DNA of 64,000 nucleotides from JAZKFT01 sp963845495 (GCA_963845495.1 CAWJTH010000026.1:1-64000); one strand, 5' to 3'. Shown: positions 25,356 through 35,631, counted from the first letter of the stretch. Numbers and translations: made by a program. The notes: generated by a model from the letters alone, not told the origin.

Positions 25356-27269
25356 ATGCAGAACGTATTACAATATGCTTGGTTGGTGCCCATTTTTCCG
25401 TTGATTGGCTTTTTAATCAATGGTTTAATGCGCAACAAATTGTCGAAACCGATGATTGGAACAGTGGGAAGTGGTTCCGTATTACTTTCCTTTGTAGTAA
25501 GTATTTGGATCTTTTTTCAAGTTAAAGCTGGCAATACTTTTGTTGCTGAATATTTCGATTTTATTTCCGTAGGCAAACTGCATATTCCTTTTGCGTTTCA
25601 GATCGACCAATTATCTTCTTTGTTTTTGCTGATAATAACAGGTGTTGGTTTTCTCATTCATGTGTATAGCACCGCTTACATGCACGAAGAAGAACCACCG
25701 CATTTCGCCCGTTATTTTGCATACCTCAATTTATTCATTTTTTCTATGTTGTTGTTGGTGATGGGTGCCAACTACGTTATCATGTTTATTGGTTGGGAAG
25801 GTGTGGGGCTTTGCTCTTATTTATTGATAGGATATTGGTTCAAAAATGTTGAATATACCAATGCCGCCAAAAAGGCTTTCATCATGAACCGCATCGGCGA
25901 CCTTGGTGTTTTGTTGGCCGTTTTTTGGATGATTCAAAAATTTGGAAGCGTTTCCTTCGTTGGTGAAAATAGCGTATTGGCACAAGCCGCAAAACTTTCC
26001 ATAAACGATCCGGCTTTGGTAGGTATCACTTTATTATTATTTGTTGGGGCAACAGGTAAATCTGCCCAAATTCCTTTGTATACTTGGTTGCCCGATGCGA
26101 TGGCTGGTCCAACGCCTGTTTCAGCATTGATACATGCTGCCACAATGGTAACCGCCGGTATTTACATGATTGCACGTAGCAATGTAATGTACACGTTGGC
26201 GCAAACTACCAGCGGCGTGGTGGCAATCATTGGTTTAGCAACAGCAATTGTAGCCGCAACCATTGCTTTAAAGCAAAACGACATTAAAAAAGTATTGGCT
26301 TATTCAACGGTAAGTCAGTTGGGCTTTATGTTTTTGGCTTTGGGTGTCGGGGCTTATACCGCGGCGGTTTTCCACGTAATGACACACGCCTTTTTTAAAG
26401 CGTTGATGTTCTTGGGCGCTGGTTCCGTAATCCATGGTATGCACCACGAGCAAGACATGCGCAATTATGGTGGATTGAAAAAATACATGCCTGTTACAAG
26501 TGCCACATTTCTAATCGGATGTTTGGCTATTTCCGGTGTTCCTGTGTTTAGTGGGTTCTTTTCAAAAGACCAGATTTTGATGGGTGCTTACGAAAAAAAT
26601 CCTGTTTATTATTGGTTGGCATTGGGTGCAGCATTAATGACCGCTTTTTATATGTTTCGTTTGTATGGAATGACTTTCTTGGGAAAGTTCCGTGGCGATG
26701 AACACCATGCGCCGCACGAAAGCCCAAAAGCAATGACCGTTCCATTGATAATTTTGGCGGTTTTGGCAGCATTGGCCGGCTTCTTGGGCATTCCGGAATT
26801 GTTTGCGCCAAATGCGCATCTTTTACACAATTTCTTGGCGCCTATTTTTGCACCATCGGCTAGCATTATGCACGAAAATCCTGTGGCTCATAATACAGAA
26901 TGGATGTTGATGATTATTTCAACTGCATTGATTTTGGTGGTTGTATTTTTTGCTTGGCGTAAATTCAGCAAGTATGAAAATACCGGCGAAGAAGAAACAG
27001 GACTTGGAAAAGTGCTGGAAAATAAATGGTATGTGGATGAAATTTATGATGCAGTCATTGTAAAACCAGTCAATGGCTTGGCTGCCTTTTTTAATTCGGT
27101 AATTGAAAAAAGTGGTATTGATAAACTAGTAAATGGCGTAGGCCGCTTGGTTCAGTATGGAAGCCGTCAATTCCGCTACTTGCAAAGCGGGTTGGTAGGA
27201 AATTATATTTTGCTCATGGTATTGGCGGTCGTTCTGTTTATTTGGGCAGCCTTTTATTTACAATTTTAA
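25356..27269 (+). CDS. nuoL: NADH-quinone oxidoreductase subunit L
   Basis: 637 residues from ATG 25356. Largest antiporter-like subunit, about 14 TM helices plus the long lateral helix. The Lys/Glu proton channel is visible (MFIGWEGVGLCSYLLIGYW, LYTWLPDAMAGPTPVSALIHAATMVTAG, KKVLAYSTVSQLGFM). The C-terminal part (about 540-600) carries the lateral helix and the anchoring TM. Confidence 0.97.
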   Translation: MQNVLQYAWLVPIFPLIGFLINGLMRNKLSKPMIGTVGSGSVLLSFVVSIWIFFQVKAGNTFVAEYFDFISVGKLHIPFAFQIDQLSSLFLLIITGVGFLIHVYSTAYMHEEEPPHFARYFAYLNLFIFSMLLLVMGANYVIMFIGWEGVGLCSYLLIGYWFKNVEYTNAAKKAFIMNRIGDLGVLLAVFWMIQKFGSVSFVGENSVLAQAAKLSINDPALVGITLLLFVGATGKSAQIPLYTWLPDAMAGPTPVSALIHAATMVTAGIYMIARSNVMYTLAQTTSGVVAIIGLATAIVAATIALKQNDIKKVLAYSTVSQLGFMFLALGVGAYTAAVFHVMTHAFFKALMFLGAGSVIHGMHHEQDMRNYGGLKKYMPVTSATFLIGCLAISGVPVFSGFFSKDQILMGAYEKNPVYYWLALGAALMTAFYMFRLYGMTFLGKFRGDEHHAPHESPKAMTVPLIILAVLAALAGFLGIPELFAPNAHLLHNFLAPIFAPSASIMHENPVAHNTEWMLMIISTALILVVVFFAWRKFSKYENTGEEETGLGKVLENKWYVDEIYDAVIVKPVNGLAAFFNSVIEKSGIDKLVNGVGRLVQYGSRQFRYLQSGLVGNYILLMVLAVVLFIWAAFYLQF

Positions 27270-27281
27270 ACCTAGAATAGG

Positions 27282-28721
27282 ATGTTGTTGACGCTTTGTT
27301 TAATTATTCCCTTACTCGCCGGCATACTTTGCTTTTTCTTAAAAAGCGATAATTCGGTAAAAAGCTTTTCACTCTTTGCAAGCATTGCCTTAATGGCCGT
27401 GGTTTTGTATGCGGTTTTATTGCCAGTTAATAGCAGCCAACTCAGCTACACTCATGTTTGGATCGGTTCATTGAACAGTAATATTTCTTTGGGTGTAGAT
27501 GGCATGGCCAAAGTGTTGATATTGTTGACGGCCATTTCCTTCCCCATTATTTTTATGGCCACTTGGGGCAACCAATATAAAGACACCAATCAATTTTATG
27601 GGTTGATGTTGCTGACCCAAACAGGTTTAATGGGTGTTTTTTTGGCTACCGATTGTTTATTATTCTATTTCTTTTGGGAATTGGCACTTGTCCCAGCTTA
27701 CTTTTTAGTGAGTAAATGGGGCGGTGAAAGACGCATCCAATCTGCATTCAAATTCTTTATTTATACATTTGTCGGTTCGCTTATCATGCTTATCGGCATC
27801 ATCTATTTATATTTAAAAACGCCCGATCACAGTTTTGCTTGGAGCAGTTTTACCAGTGTACATCTTTCAACCGTTGAGCAAGCTTGGTTTTTCTGGTTTT
27901 TCTTTATTGCCTTTGCTATCAAAATGCCAATTTTTCCTTTCCATACTTGGCAACCCGACGCTTACGAACAATCGCCAACCGCTGTAACCATGGTGTTGAG
28001 CGGCATTATGGTTAAGATGGGTTTATTTGCAGTTGCTCGCTGGTTAATTCCGGTTTTTCCAGAAATGAGCGAAAAGATGGGACATTTCATTATTGGCCTT
28101 TCTGTTTTTGGTATGATATACGCCTCGCTAATTGCGATGCGCCAGAACGATTTAAAGCGTTTGATCGCTTATTCTTCCATCGCTCACATCGGGTTGATGT
28201 GCGCTGCTTTATTTGCTAATAATGCGGCATCGATACAAGGTGTAACTATACAATTATTTAGCCATGGTATAAATGTAATTGGGCTTTGGATTGTAGGCAA
28301 TGCCATTGAAAAACAAACAGGCACTACCAAAATGAGTGAATTGGGTGGCTTGGCTAAAACAGCTCCTGTATTAGCTATCTTATTGGTTATAATGGCTTTA
28401 GCAAACGTAGCTTTGCCGCTAACTAATGCATTTGTGGGCGAATTTTTAATGTTCAATGGCTTGTTTGCTTATAATGTTACTTATGCCGCAATTGCTGGAT
28501 TGAGTGTTATTTTGTCGGCTGTTTATACTTTAAATATGATTCAAAAAATATTTTTTGGCGAAACACCTAGCACTATTAGCATGAAAGATATTCCATGGAA
28601 TACAACAATTGCGTTAATTGCAATTGTAGCGATGATTTTTGTAATGGGCGTTTATCCAAAGCCAATGTTTGAACTGGGCCAACAAGCTTTTGGAACAATG
28701 ATAAAGCTGGCGAGTAAATAA
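27282..28721 (+). CDS. nuoM: NADH-quinone oxidoreductase subunit M
   Basis: 479 residues, antiporter-like subunit ND4. Seen: FYFFWELALVPAYFLVSKWGG, IKMPIFPFHTWQPDAYEQSP, LKRLIAYSSIAHIGLM. Twelve bp after nuoL. After its stop a 22-nt unit AAGGCAAGGCGCAAAAGACAAG is repeated. Confidence 0.97.
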   Translation: MLLTLCLIIPLLAGILCFFLKSDNSVKSFSLFASIALMAVVLYAVLLPVNSSQLSYTHVWIGSLNSNISLGVDGMAKVLILLTAISFPIIFMATWGNQYKDTNQFYGLMLLTQTGLMGVFLATDCLLFYFFWELALVPAYFLVSKWGGERRIQSAFKFFIYTFVGSLIMLIGIIYLYLKTPDHSFAWSSFTSVHLSTVEQAWFFWFFFIAFAIKMPIFPFHTWQPDAYEQSPTAVTMVLSGIMVKMGLFAVARWLIPVFPEMSEKMGHFIIGLSVFGMIYASLIAMRQNDLKRLIAYSSIAHIGLMCAALFANNAASIQGVTIQLFSHGINVIGLWIVGNAIEKQTGTTKMSELGGLAKTAPVLAILLVIMALANVALPLTNAFVGEFLMFNGLFAYNVTYAAIAGLSVILSAVYTLNMIQKIFFGETPSTISMKDIPWNTTIALIAIVAMIFVMGVYPKPMFELGQQAFGTMIKLASK

Positions 28722-28858
28722 GGGGATAAGAAGGCAAGGCGCAAAAGACAAGAAAGCAAGGCGCAAGGGACAAGTAGAAAAATACGGCAAGTTTAAATTA
28801 CAGAAGAAACTATTAATTCAAGAACCCACTCACGACTCACTATTCGCCATTCACGATG
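28722..28858 (+). repeat. Word arrays in the nuoM-nuoN gap
   Basis: Two copies of an approximately 22-nt unit (AAGGCAAGGCGCAARRGACAAG) follow the nuoM stop. A second array, CTCACGACTCACTATTCGCCATTCACG (28827-28855), precedes nuoN. No strong inverted repeat here. Confidence 0.7.
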
Positions 28859-28868
28859 AGATAATACT

Positions 28869-30245
28869 ATGAATTTAATTATATTTTCGGCTTTGGCCGG
28901 TGTGCTAATGATGTTGAGCGGAGTGTTTGTACATAACAAACGTTCTGTTAGTGCAATTGCTTTTGTGGCCATTTTGGTGATGTTGGTAATGAATACCTTC
29001 GAATTAAGGGGCTGTCCGCTTTTTAATATTGAATTGCACGGCATGTTGCGTTTTGATACATTTGGGATGCTATTGAATGAAATCCTTTTAATTTCAGGTG
29101 CCATTTATTTTCTTTTAAGTGGGCGGGATATTGAAAGGGTTGGTGATAATGTACCAGATTATTATGCATTGATTTTCTTTGTTTTTTGCGGTGTTGGTAT
29201 CGTAACAGCCTATCAATCTTTGTTAATGTTGTTTTTGGGAATTGAAATTATTTCTATTCCATTGTATATTTTAACTGCCAGCGATAAGCCCAATTTAAAA
29301 AGTGTGGAAGCTTCATTGAAATATTTTTTGATGGGCAGTTTTAGCACAGGTATTATGCTAATGGGTATTGCTTTGGTTTATGGCGGCACTGGTTCTTTCG
29401 CTATTGAAAAAATGCAATTTGGTCAGGTGCCATTAAGTTATAATTTGGTAGCAGGGTTGTTGCTGCTGTTGTCAAGCATGTGTTTTAAGGTTTCTGCGGC
29501 ACCCTTTCATTTCTGGACGCCAGATGTGTACGATGGTGCGCCGATGCCGTTTACTTCTTTTATGGCAACCATTGTAAAAGTGGCATGTTTTGTTGCGTTT
29601 ATTAAATTGTTTGAAGGAAGCGCAGGTAACATTTTCCATAAATGGCAAATCATCATTTCGTTTATAATAGCTTGTACTTTGTTGATTGGGAATATTACCG
29701 CCGTGTTTCAGCAAAGTGTAAAACGGATGCTGGCTTATTCATCTATTGCGCAAGCTGGTTTTATGTTGTTTGCACTTTTTGCTTTTAATGAAAAAGGCAA
29801 AGAAGCAATTGTATTGTATGGTGCTGCTTATAGTTTGGCAACCATCGGCATTTTTGCCATTCTTGGCCGCATGGATGATTATACTTTTAACGGTTTTAAT
29901 GGTTTTGCCAAACGCGAACCTTTATTGGCTTTCGTAAATACGGTTTTCTTTTTATCATTAGCCGGCATTCCACTTACTGCTGGCTTTTTGGGCAAATTTT
30001 ATATGATTGCCAATGCATTACAATATGGCGAAAAATTTCTGTGGCTATTTATCATCGCCATGCTTTGCGCCGCAATTAGCGTGTATTATTATTTTAGGGT
30101 GATACAAGCCATGTACTTTAAGTCTGGCGAAGGCGAACCCGTTGAAGCATCCACTTTCTTTAAATATGTATTGGTTGGCGTGGCTGCTTTAATTGTTATT
30201 ATTGGTATCAACCCGCAATGGTTATTGCAATATTTATATTTTTAG
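28869..30245 (+). CDS. nuoN: NADH-quinone oxidoreductase subunit N
   Basis: 458 residues, antiporter-like subunit ND2. Seen: LFLGIEIISIPLYILTA, APFHFWTPDVYDGAPMPFTSF, VKRMLAYSSIAQAGFM. Last gene of the operon, ending in a strong bidirectional terminator. Confidence 0.97.
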   Translation: MNLIIFSALAGVLMMLSGVFVHNKRSVSAIAFVAILVMLVMNTFELRGCPLFNIELHGMLRFDTFGMLLNEILLISGAIYFLLSGRDIERVGDNVPDYYALIFFVFCGVGIVTAYQSLLMLFLGIEIISIPLYILTASDKPNLKSVEASLKYFLMGSFSTGIMLMGIALVYGGTGSFAIEKMQFGQVPLSYNLVAGLLLLLSSMCFKVSAAPFHFWTPDVYDGAPMPFTSFMATIVKVACFVAFIKLFEGSAGNIFHKWQIIISFIIACTLLIGNITAVFQQSVKRMLAYSSIAQAGFMLFALFAFNEKGKEAIVLYGAAYSLATIGIFAILGRMDDYTFNGFNGFAKREPLLAFVNTVFFLSLAGIPLTAGFLGKFYMIANALQYGEKFLWLFIIAMLCAAISVYYYFRVIQAMYFKSGEGEPVEASTFFKYVLVGVAALIVIIGINPQWLLQYLYF

Positions 30246-30260
30246 CATCTAAAAATTTAA

Positions 30261-30297
30261 ATAAAAATCCTCAAGCTAATAACTTGAGGATTTTTAT
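30261..30297. terminator. Terminator of the nuo operon, bidirectional
   Basis: A perfect 15-bp stem (30261-30275 with 30283-30297), 7-nt loop, with A/T runs on both sides. It lies between nuoN (+) and the gluconate kinase gene (-). Confidence 0.92.
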
Positions 30298-30329
30298 TTG
30301 TAGTTTTTTTTGATGTAATTGGATAATAT

Positions 30330-31781
30330 TTATTGTTGAAATTCACTTGAAATCAATTTATTGATTCGCTGAAATTGTTTAAAACATTGCATATACACTT
30401 GGTGTTTATCATTATTGGGTATGTAAGTTGCCCCTTGTGTTTGCTTAAATTGCGGGGTTACATTTAATGCTTTTAATCCAACCATTACAGCACCAAAAGC
30501 CGAGCTTTCTTCCGATTCAGGAACAATAACTTGTACATTAAACATGTCTGCCAGCATTTGCACCCAGTAATTGTTTTTTGTAAATCCGCCATTTGCATAA
30601 ATAATAGAAGGCTTATTATAGCTAAACAAAACCTCGGCAATTGCATATAAATTGTATAAAACGCCTTCCATTACGGCTCTAATTAAATGCGCTTTTGTAT
30701 GCGAAATATCCAACCCAAAAAATATTGCTTTTGCTTTTGAATTCCATAGTGGCGCCCTTTCTCCCAAAATATAAGGAAGAAATAAAATACCGTTACTGCC
30801 AGGTTCAATTTTTTCTGCAAGTGCTAATAACTCATCCAATGATTCGTCTGTTTTAAAAACGTTTTCTTTTAACCATTGCGTAGCTATCGCTCCGTTATTA
30901 CTTGCTCCGCCAATAATATAATCTTCCCCATTTACAAAATAGCAAAATGTTCTGCTTTGCGAATCTGTATATACTTGTTGCGAAAGCATCCTAACTGCCC
31001 CGCTGGTACCAATTGTAACGGCCATTGAATCTGTAGTGGTTGCGCAACTGCCTAAGTTAGCAAAACCACCATCACTTCCTCCAATAATAAAAGCGGTATT
31101 TTTAAATACAATTAATTTCGGATTATCAATTTCTTTTAATGAAAATTTATATTCAGGACTCACTAAAGTTGACAATTGCCCTTCTTTAATGTCTATTAAA
31201 TCTAAAATAGCTTTTGCCCATTTTAATGTATAAATATCTAATAAACCTGTAGTTGAAGCAATGCCTGTATCAACTACATAAACACCAAATAAATAATGGA
31301 AAATAAATTCTTTTATGCCAATAAATTTTTTCGATTGAGCGAATATCTCAGGTTCATTTTCTTTTAGCCAAATTAATTTGCAAAGCGGCGACATGGCATG
31401 TACCGGAACGCCTGTTTGATGATAGATTGTTTTTGCAGTATTTTTTTTATTTAAGTCTACTGCAACATCAGCTGCTCTATTGTCGGCCCAAATAATGCAA
31501 TCCGTTAATAAATTATTGTTTTCATCCACCGCAATAATGCTGTGCATTAAAGCATCGAAACTAATTAAAACAGGATTATCGTTGGGCAACAATAATGTAA
31601 TTTGATGTAAGCAATCAATAACCGCATTTAAAATTTCTTGTGGCTTTAATTCACTCCAATCTGGCTTTTGATGATGTAATTCGTAGCCCACTGAATGCTT
31701 GGCAATTGTTTCGCCATAAATATTAAAGGCTACTGCTTTTGTTGATGTTGTACCAATATCAATCCCAATATAATAATCCAT
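30330..31781 (-). CDS. gntK: FGGY-family carbohydrate kinase, probably gluconokinase
   Basis: 483 residues. FGGY kinase: ATP-binding GIDIGTTSTKAVAF at the N-terminus, IIWADNRA, GGSDGGFANLG and YANGGFTKNNYWVQM. Directly downstream of a GntP permease, so the likely substrate is gluconate (to 6-phosphogluconate). Xylulose or glycerol kinase cannot be excluded from sequence alone. Confidence 0.88.
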   Translation of the reverse strand: MDYYIGIDIGTTSTKAVAFNIYGETIAKHSVGYELHHQKPDWSELKPQEILNAVIDCLHQITLLLPNDNPVLISFDALMHSIIAVDENNNLLTDCIIWADNRAADVAVDLNKKNTAKTIYHQTGVPVHAMSPLCKLIWLKENEPEIFAQSKKFIGIKEFIFHYLFGVYVVDTGIASTTGLLDIYTLKWAKAILDLIDIKEGQLSTLVSPEYKFSLKEIDNPKLIVFKNTAFIIGGSDGGFANLGSCATTTDSMAVTIGTSGAVRMLSQQVYTDSQSRTFCYFVNGEDYIIGGASNNGAIATQWLKENVFKTDESLDELLALAEKIEPGSNGILFLPYILGERAPLWNSKAKAIFFGLDISHTKAHLIRAVMEGVLYNLYAIAEVLFSYNKPSIIYANGGFTKNNYWVQMLADMFNVQVIVPESEESSAFGAVMVGLKALNVTPQFKQTQGATYIPNNDKHQVYMQCFKQFQRINKLISSEFQQ

Positions 31782-31815
31782 ATATTAATTAAATTCGGTT
31801 TAAATAAAAAGAAAA

Positions 31816-33132
31816 TTAAAGCATCATATTTATTGCCAATACGCCAATTAAACCAGTAACGCCTACAATTGTTTCCATTACTGTCCAACTGCGGAAAGTG
31901 TCGCCAAGGCTTAATCCGAAATATTCTTTAAACATCCAAAAGCCGGTATCATTTACGTGAGAGCACATTAAACTTCCAGCACCTATTGAAAGCACCATTA
32001 ACTCGGGTCTTACATGCATGGCCGCAATTAGTGGTTGAACAATGCCAGCAGCGGTTAATCCAGCAACAGTTGCCGAACCTAATGCAATGCGAATTAAAGT
32101 AGCGATTAACCACCCCAAAAATAACGGCGATAGCGATGAGTGTGAAAAATAATCCGCAATAACAGTACCAGTTCCACTATCGGTTAAAATTTGTTTAAAA
32201 GCTCCCCCGGCAGCTATTAATAATAAAATAGTTGTAATTGCTTGAAGTGCTGTAGAAGCCTTATCCATTAAGGGTTTCATTTTAATTCCCCTGCTAATTC
32301 CTAATATAATTAGAGCGACCAATAAAGCAATTAGCATTGAAATACCAGGATCGCCAATAAACTTTAAAACAATTAAAAACTGTGATGTTGGTGGTAATAA
32401 AAATTCACTTAATGTAGCCAAACCCATTAATAAAACAGGGATCAAAGCGCATAAAAAACTTTTTCTGAAACTGGGTAATTCATCTTCCAAAAACTGTTTA
32501 CTGGCAAACATTGCTTTTGGTGGATTTGCATGTATCTTTTTTAAAAATTCAGGAAAAATTAAGCCTGCAAATGCTAATGCTGGTAAAGCTATAATTAGTC
32601 CATAACTAAGTGTTTTACCAATATCTGCTTTAAAAATATTGGCAATAGCAGTCGGCCCGGGGTGCGGTGGTAAAAAGCCATGCGTTACAGATAAGGCGCT
32701 CGTCATGGCTATGCCCAAATAAACAAGTGGCTGTTTTGTATAAATTGAAACCGAAAAAACTAAAGGAATTAAAACAATAAACCCGGCGTTATAAAACATG
32801 GCAATGCCAACTATAAAACCAGTAATTAGCATGGCGAGTTTGGTTCTTTTTTCACCAAAAAGAACAACCAAACCCGAACTAATGCGCTGCGCAGCACCAG
32901 TGTCCGACAATAAACTCCCAAACATTACCCCAAACGATAGCACCATTAAAGTTGGCCCTAAAGTGCTACCAATTCCCTTGCTTAATGAATTCGTTATTTC
33001 TAATAAGGGCATTTTATTGGCGATACCTACAAATAACGCCGCAATTATTAATGAAATAAAAGCATTGATTTTTAATACTGCAATCAACACAAGTAAAATG
33101 GCAATACTACAAATCAATATAACAATCGGCAT
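31816..33132 (-). CDS. gntP: GntP family gluconate permease
   Basis: 438 residues, about 12 TM helices, GntP/citrate-proton symporter family: LPPHPGPTAIANIF, MCSHVNDTGFWMFKEYFGLS and MVLSFGVMFGSLLSDTG are typical. It is the first gene of a two-gene minus-strand operon with the FGGY kinase (34-bp gap) and imports gluconate or a related sugar acid. Confidence 0.92.
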   Translation of the reverse strand: MPIVILICSIAILLVLIAVLKINAFISLIIAALFVGIANKMPLLEITNSLSKGIGSTLGPTLMVLSFGVMFGSLLSDTGAAQRISSGLVVLFGEKRTKLAMLITGFIVGIAMFYNAGFIVLIPLVFSVSIYTKQPLVYLGIAMTSALSVTHGFLPPHPGPTAIANIFKADIGKTLSYGLIIALPALAFAGLIFPEFLKKIHANPPKAMFASKQFLEDELPSFRKSFLCALIPVLLMGLATLSEFLLPPTSQFLIVLKFIGDPGISMLIALLVALIILGISRGIKMKPLMDKASTALQAITTILLLIAAGGAFKQILTDSGTGTVIADYFSHSSLSPLFLGWLIATLIRIALGSATVAGLTAAGIVQPLIAAMHVRPELMVLSIGAGSLMCSHVNDTGFWMFKEYFGLSLGDTFRSWTVMETIVGVTGLIGVLAINMML

Positions 33133-33225
33133 AAATTAATTTGAGTGTAAAATATGTAAAATCAGCGAATTAAAAATATTGATAATTGCAATTTGATAGC
33201 ACGATGTAATTACGGATTTTAAAAT

Positions 33226-33252
33226 AAAAAACACCCATTCCGGGTGTTTTTT
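33226..33252 (-). terminator. Terminator of the gene at 33274-33630
   Basis: AAAAAACACCC / GGGTGTTTTTT stem with the loop ATTCC; the minus-strand T run follows. Lies just past the 3' end of the minus-strand gene. Confidence 0.85.
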
Positions 33253-33273
33253 AATGAGTTTATTTGCTATTTA

Positions 33274-33630
33274 TTAAGCTGTTTCCGTCACCGAATTCTT
33301 TTTTGCAATTCTTTCAACATTTAAAATAAATTCTGTTTTAATTGTATCGGCATTTGCGCCATAAATATCAGTAAGCGTTCCTTTGGTTCCGTCATCTGTT
33401 TCAATCACGTATAAAATTGAATTGTCATCAGGATCGCTACTGCCTTCGAACCTATAAAAATTTGCAATTTTTACTTCCTCAGGCGTATAAATTTTTTTGC
33501 CATTAGCTATTGTCATGCCTTCTTCTGTTACAAGAAAATTTTCTTTATATCCGTTGGCTACTTCTTTTTCTAGACAATAACTCATGGTACGAAGATGTGG
33601 CGTATCTGGCGGCGCTTGATGCTTATCCAT
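33274..33630 (-). CDS. Small protein similar to Bacteroidota proteins labelled phosphoribosylpyrophosphate synthetase
   Basis: 118 residues from ATG 33630; a longer ORF reaches 33675. The core NFYRFEGSSDPDDNSILYVIETDDGTKGTL and DIYGANADT resembles a short conserved Bacteroidota family that databases often call phosphoribosylpyrophosphate synthetase although it lacks that enzyme's domains. Function unknown; soluble. Confidence 0.7.
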   Translation of the reverse strand: MDKHQAPPDTPHLRTMSYCLEKEVANGYKENFLVTEEGMTIANGKKIYTPEEVKIANFYRFEGSSDPDDNSILYVIETDDGTKGTLTDIYGANADTIKTEFILNVERIAKKNSVTETA

Positions 33631-33843
33631 AAAATATAGGTTTAATATACTATTATAATATAAAAACCTTGCCAAGGTATCTTTAACCCCAAATTATTTA
33701 CTATAATTATAAAATTAAATAACATAACTATATGGGCATTTTTTTCCCCACGCTTTTATAATAAAAAGTTAACCAGTACACATAAAACGGTTTAAAAACT
33801 GGCATGAAAATTTCCTCTTTTTTCTGATTTTTAATTGTAAGTT

Positions 33844-34317
33844 ATGAACCATACATCATTTTTAATAGAAGCGTTAAACGATTTGATAGAAATAAATAAA
33901 GATAGGGTTGTTGGATATTTACAGGCAGCAAACGAAATGGATAAAACGGATTCTTTTTTAAAAGAAATGTGTTTACAAAATGTACGCGAAGGCAAAAAAA
34001 ATATACAGGAACTCTCAAATGAAATAAATAAGTTAAATAATGAATTTCCGCAGACAGACAATAACAATGGAAAAGTAATAAAGCTTTGGAACGAAGTAAT
34101 TGAGGTTGACGGCTACAATAATTCCGAGCCTAGTTTTGCCACATGTGTTTGCAGTGAGGATGCTATTCAGCAGGTATATGAAGACACGTTACTTACCTAT
34201 ACATTTATGCCAGCTGATTTAAGAACGATTATGATGCAGCAGAAAAAGAAAATTGGTTATGCCAAGAAAGGTATCATGAATTACCTTAATGCAAACAAGG
34301 TTATAGCGGTAGCGTAA
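33844..34317 (+). CDS. PA2169-family four-helix-bundle protein (DUF2383)
   Basis: 157 residues, almost all helical with no signal peptide: ALNDLIEINKDRVVGYLQAANE at the start, EFPQTDNNNG, then VCSEDAIQQVYEDTLLTY and PADLRTIMMQQKKKI. Matches the ferritin-like PA2169/DUF2383 family, often induced by stress. The metal role is not shown. Confidence 0.82.
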   Translation: MNHTSFLIEALNDLIEINKDRVVGYLQAANEMDKTDSFLKEMCLQNVREGKKNIQELSNEINKLNNEFPQTDNNNGKVIKLWNEVIEVDGYNNSEPSFATCVCSEDAIQQVYEDTLLTYTFMPADLRTIMMQQKKKIGYAKKGIMNYLNANKVIAVA

Positions 34318-34583
34318 GTAGTTTTATGATAAAAAGCGATGAAAATAAAGTAGATATCTTAGTATGATTGGTAGTGATGTATTCGTCAAAAGCGTGGAAT
34401 ATTTTAAGTGTTTTTTTAAGATAAGCGTATCATGCATTTTTTTAAAGTTCATTGAAATATAAGAATTATTGTTTAAATATTTTTTAAAACTGTTAATCAA
34501 ACTTTAAAACACGCCTTAGTGTGCCATCATTTCTTAAAATGGATGAAAATCTTATAAGTTTGACCAATTAAACGAAAACTTTT

Positions 34584-35228
34584 ATGAGATTACCAATTTT
34601 ATTAGTATTGGCCGTTGTAACTATTAATCTTAGTGCACAAGATTCATTGAAAACTACAAACAGTTTTTTTTCTAAATTTGGTGTAAGGGGTGGTTTAAAT
34701 GTGGCAAATTTATTTGCGGATAATGTTGCTGGCGAGAGTTCCAAAATTGGTTTTAACCTAGGTATATATGCTAAGTTTCCAATATCGACCAACGTAACTT
34801 TTCAGCCTGAATTGAATTATACTGACAATGGTGCTGTTTTAACTTATAACAATTCTCTTCAAGGCACGGGTAAATACAGGTACAATTTAGATTATCTTCA
34901 ATTAGCGGCTTTGCTTAAAATTAAATTAGCAGGCATTACTAATATTTATATTGGCCCTTATGTAGCGCATTCTGTAAACATGCATATTAAAAGGGTTGAT
35001 ACGAATAATGGAGCGGTATCAAGCGTTACAAATTTAACAACAGACGACTTTAATAGGAGTGATGTTGGAGTTGTTGGTGGCATAGGTTTTGATATTAATA
35101 AGTATACGATTGGTGCTAGATATAGTTACGGTTTTAATGAAGTTGGCAAACCAGGTAGTACAGCAGAGATGGATACAAAGAATTCAAGGAACTACGTTGC
35201 CAGTTTATATATAGCTTTTGGGTTTTAA
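34584..35228 (+). CDS. Outer membrane beta-barrel (porin family) protein
   Basis: 214 residues with a signal peptide (1-18, ending LSAQD) and an alternating pattern of beta strands: FGVRGGLNVANLFA, GFNLGIYAKFPISTNVTFQPELNYTDNGA, NIYIGPYVAHSV, and a C-terminal strand ending in FGF (terminal Phe). Typical of the Bacteroidota OMP_b-brl family. Ends in a strong terminator. Confidence 0.85.
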   Translation: MRLPILLVLAVVTINLSAQDSLKTTNSFFSKFGVRGGLNVANLFADNVAGESSKIGFNLGIYAKFPISTNVTFQPELNYTDNGAVLTYNNSLQGTGKYRYNLDYLQLAALLKIKLAGITNIYIGPYVAHSVNMHIKRVDTNNGAVSSVTNLTTDDFNRSDVGVVGGIGFDINKYTIGARYSYGFNEVGKPGSTAEMDTKNSRNYVASLYIAFGF

Positions 35229-35251
35229 GCATGGGTTTTTATGAAAGGTGG

Positions 35252-35288
35252 AAAGCTGTCTCAAATTAATTTTGAGGCGGCTTTTTTG
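35252..35288 (+). terminator. Terminator after the porin gene
   Basis: A 14-bp stem AAAGCTGTCTCAAA (35252-35265) with 35271-35284 (two wobble pairs), 5-nt loop and a T run. Confidence 0.88.
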
Positions 35289-35382
35289 TTTAATGTGAGT
35301 TTGGGATAAGAATATTTATAAAATTATCTATTTTGTACTGCCTATTAATAGTGGAGTAATTTTTTATTGCCAAGAAGTATTT

Positions 35383-35491
35383 TATCACGCAGAGAGCCGC
35401 AGAGTTCGCAGAGAAAAGGAGGGAAAAATTTAGCGAATTCATTTCCATACCACTTCTCTTTTTAAAAATTATACATTTTCTCTGCGTGATA
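35383..35491. repeat. CGCAGAG-type palindromic element
   Basis: A 13-bp perfect terminal inverted repeat TATCACGCAGAGA (35383-35395 with 35479-35491). The inside has CCGCAGAGTTCGCAGAG words, the same family as the 113-bp tandem units at 55729-56065. No ORF is present in this gap. Confidence 0.75.
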
Positions 35492-35599
35492 TATCTTTCT
35501 AGTTAAAAGCTTCCAACACTTGTGCTGCTTATCCCGAACTCACGTTTGTTTAGGTGGCTAGATATTAGTTTACATAAAAATTTTATTTGCATGTTTTTT

Positions 35600-35628
35600 C
35601 TAACGACTAATTACTAACGACTAACTAC
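35600..35628 (-). repeat. Word array abutting the 3' end of the hybrid kinase gene
   Basis: CTAACGACTAATTACTAACGACTAACTAC: a 14-nt CTAACGACTAATTA unit repeated on the plus strand, starting 3 bp from the minus-strand stop codon. Confidence 0.7.
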
Positions 35629-35631
35629 TTT

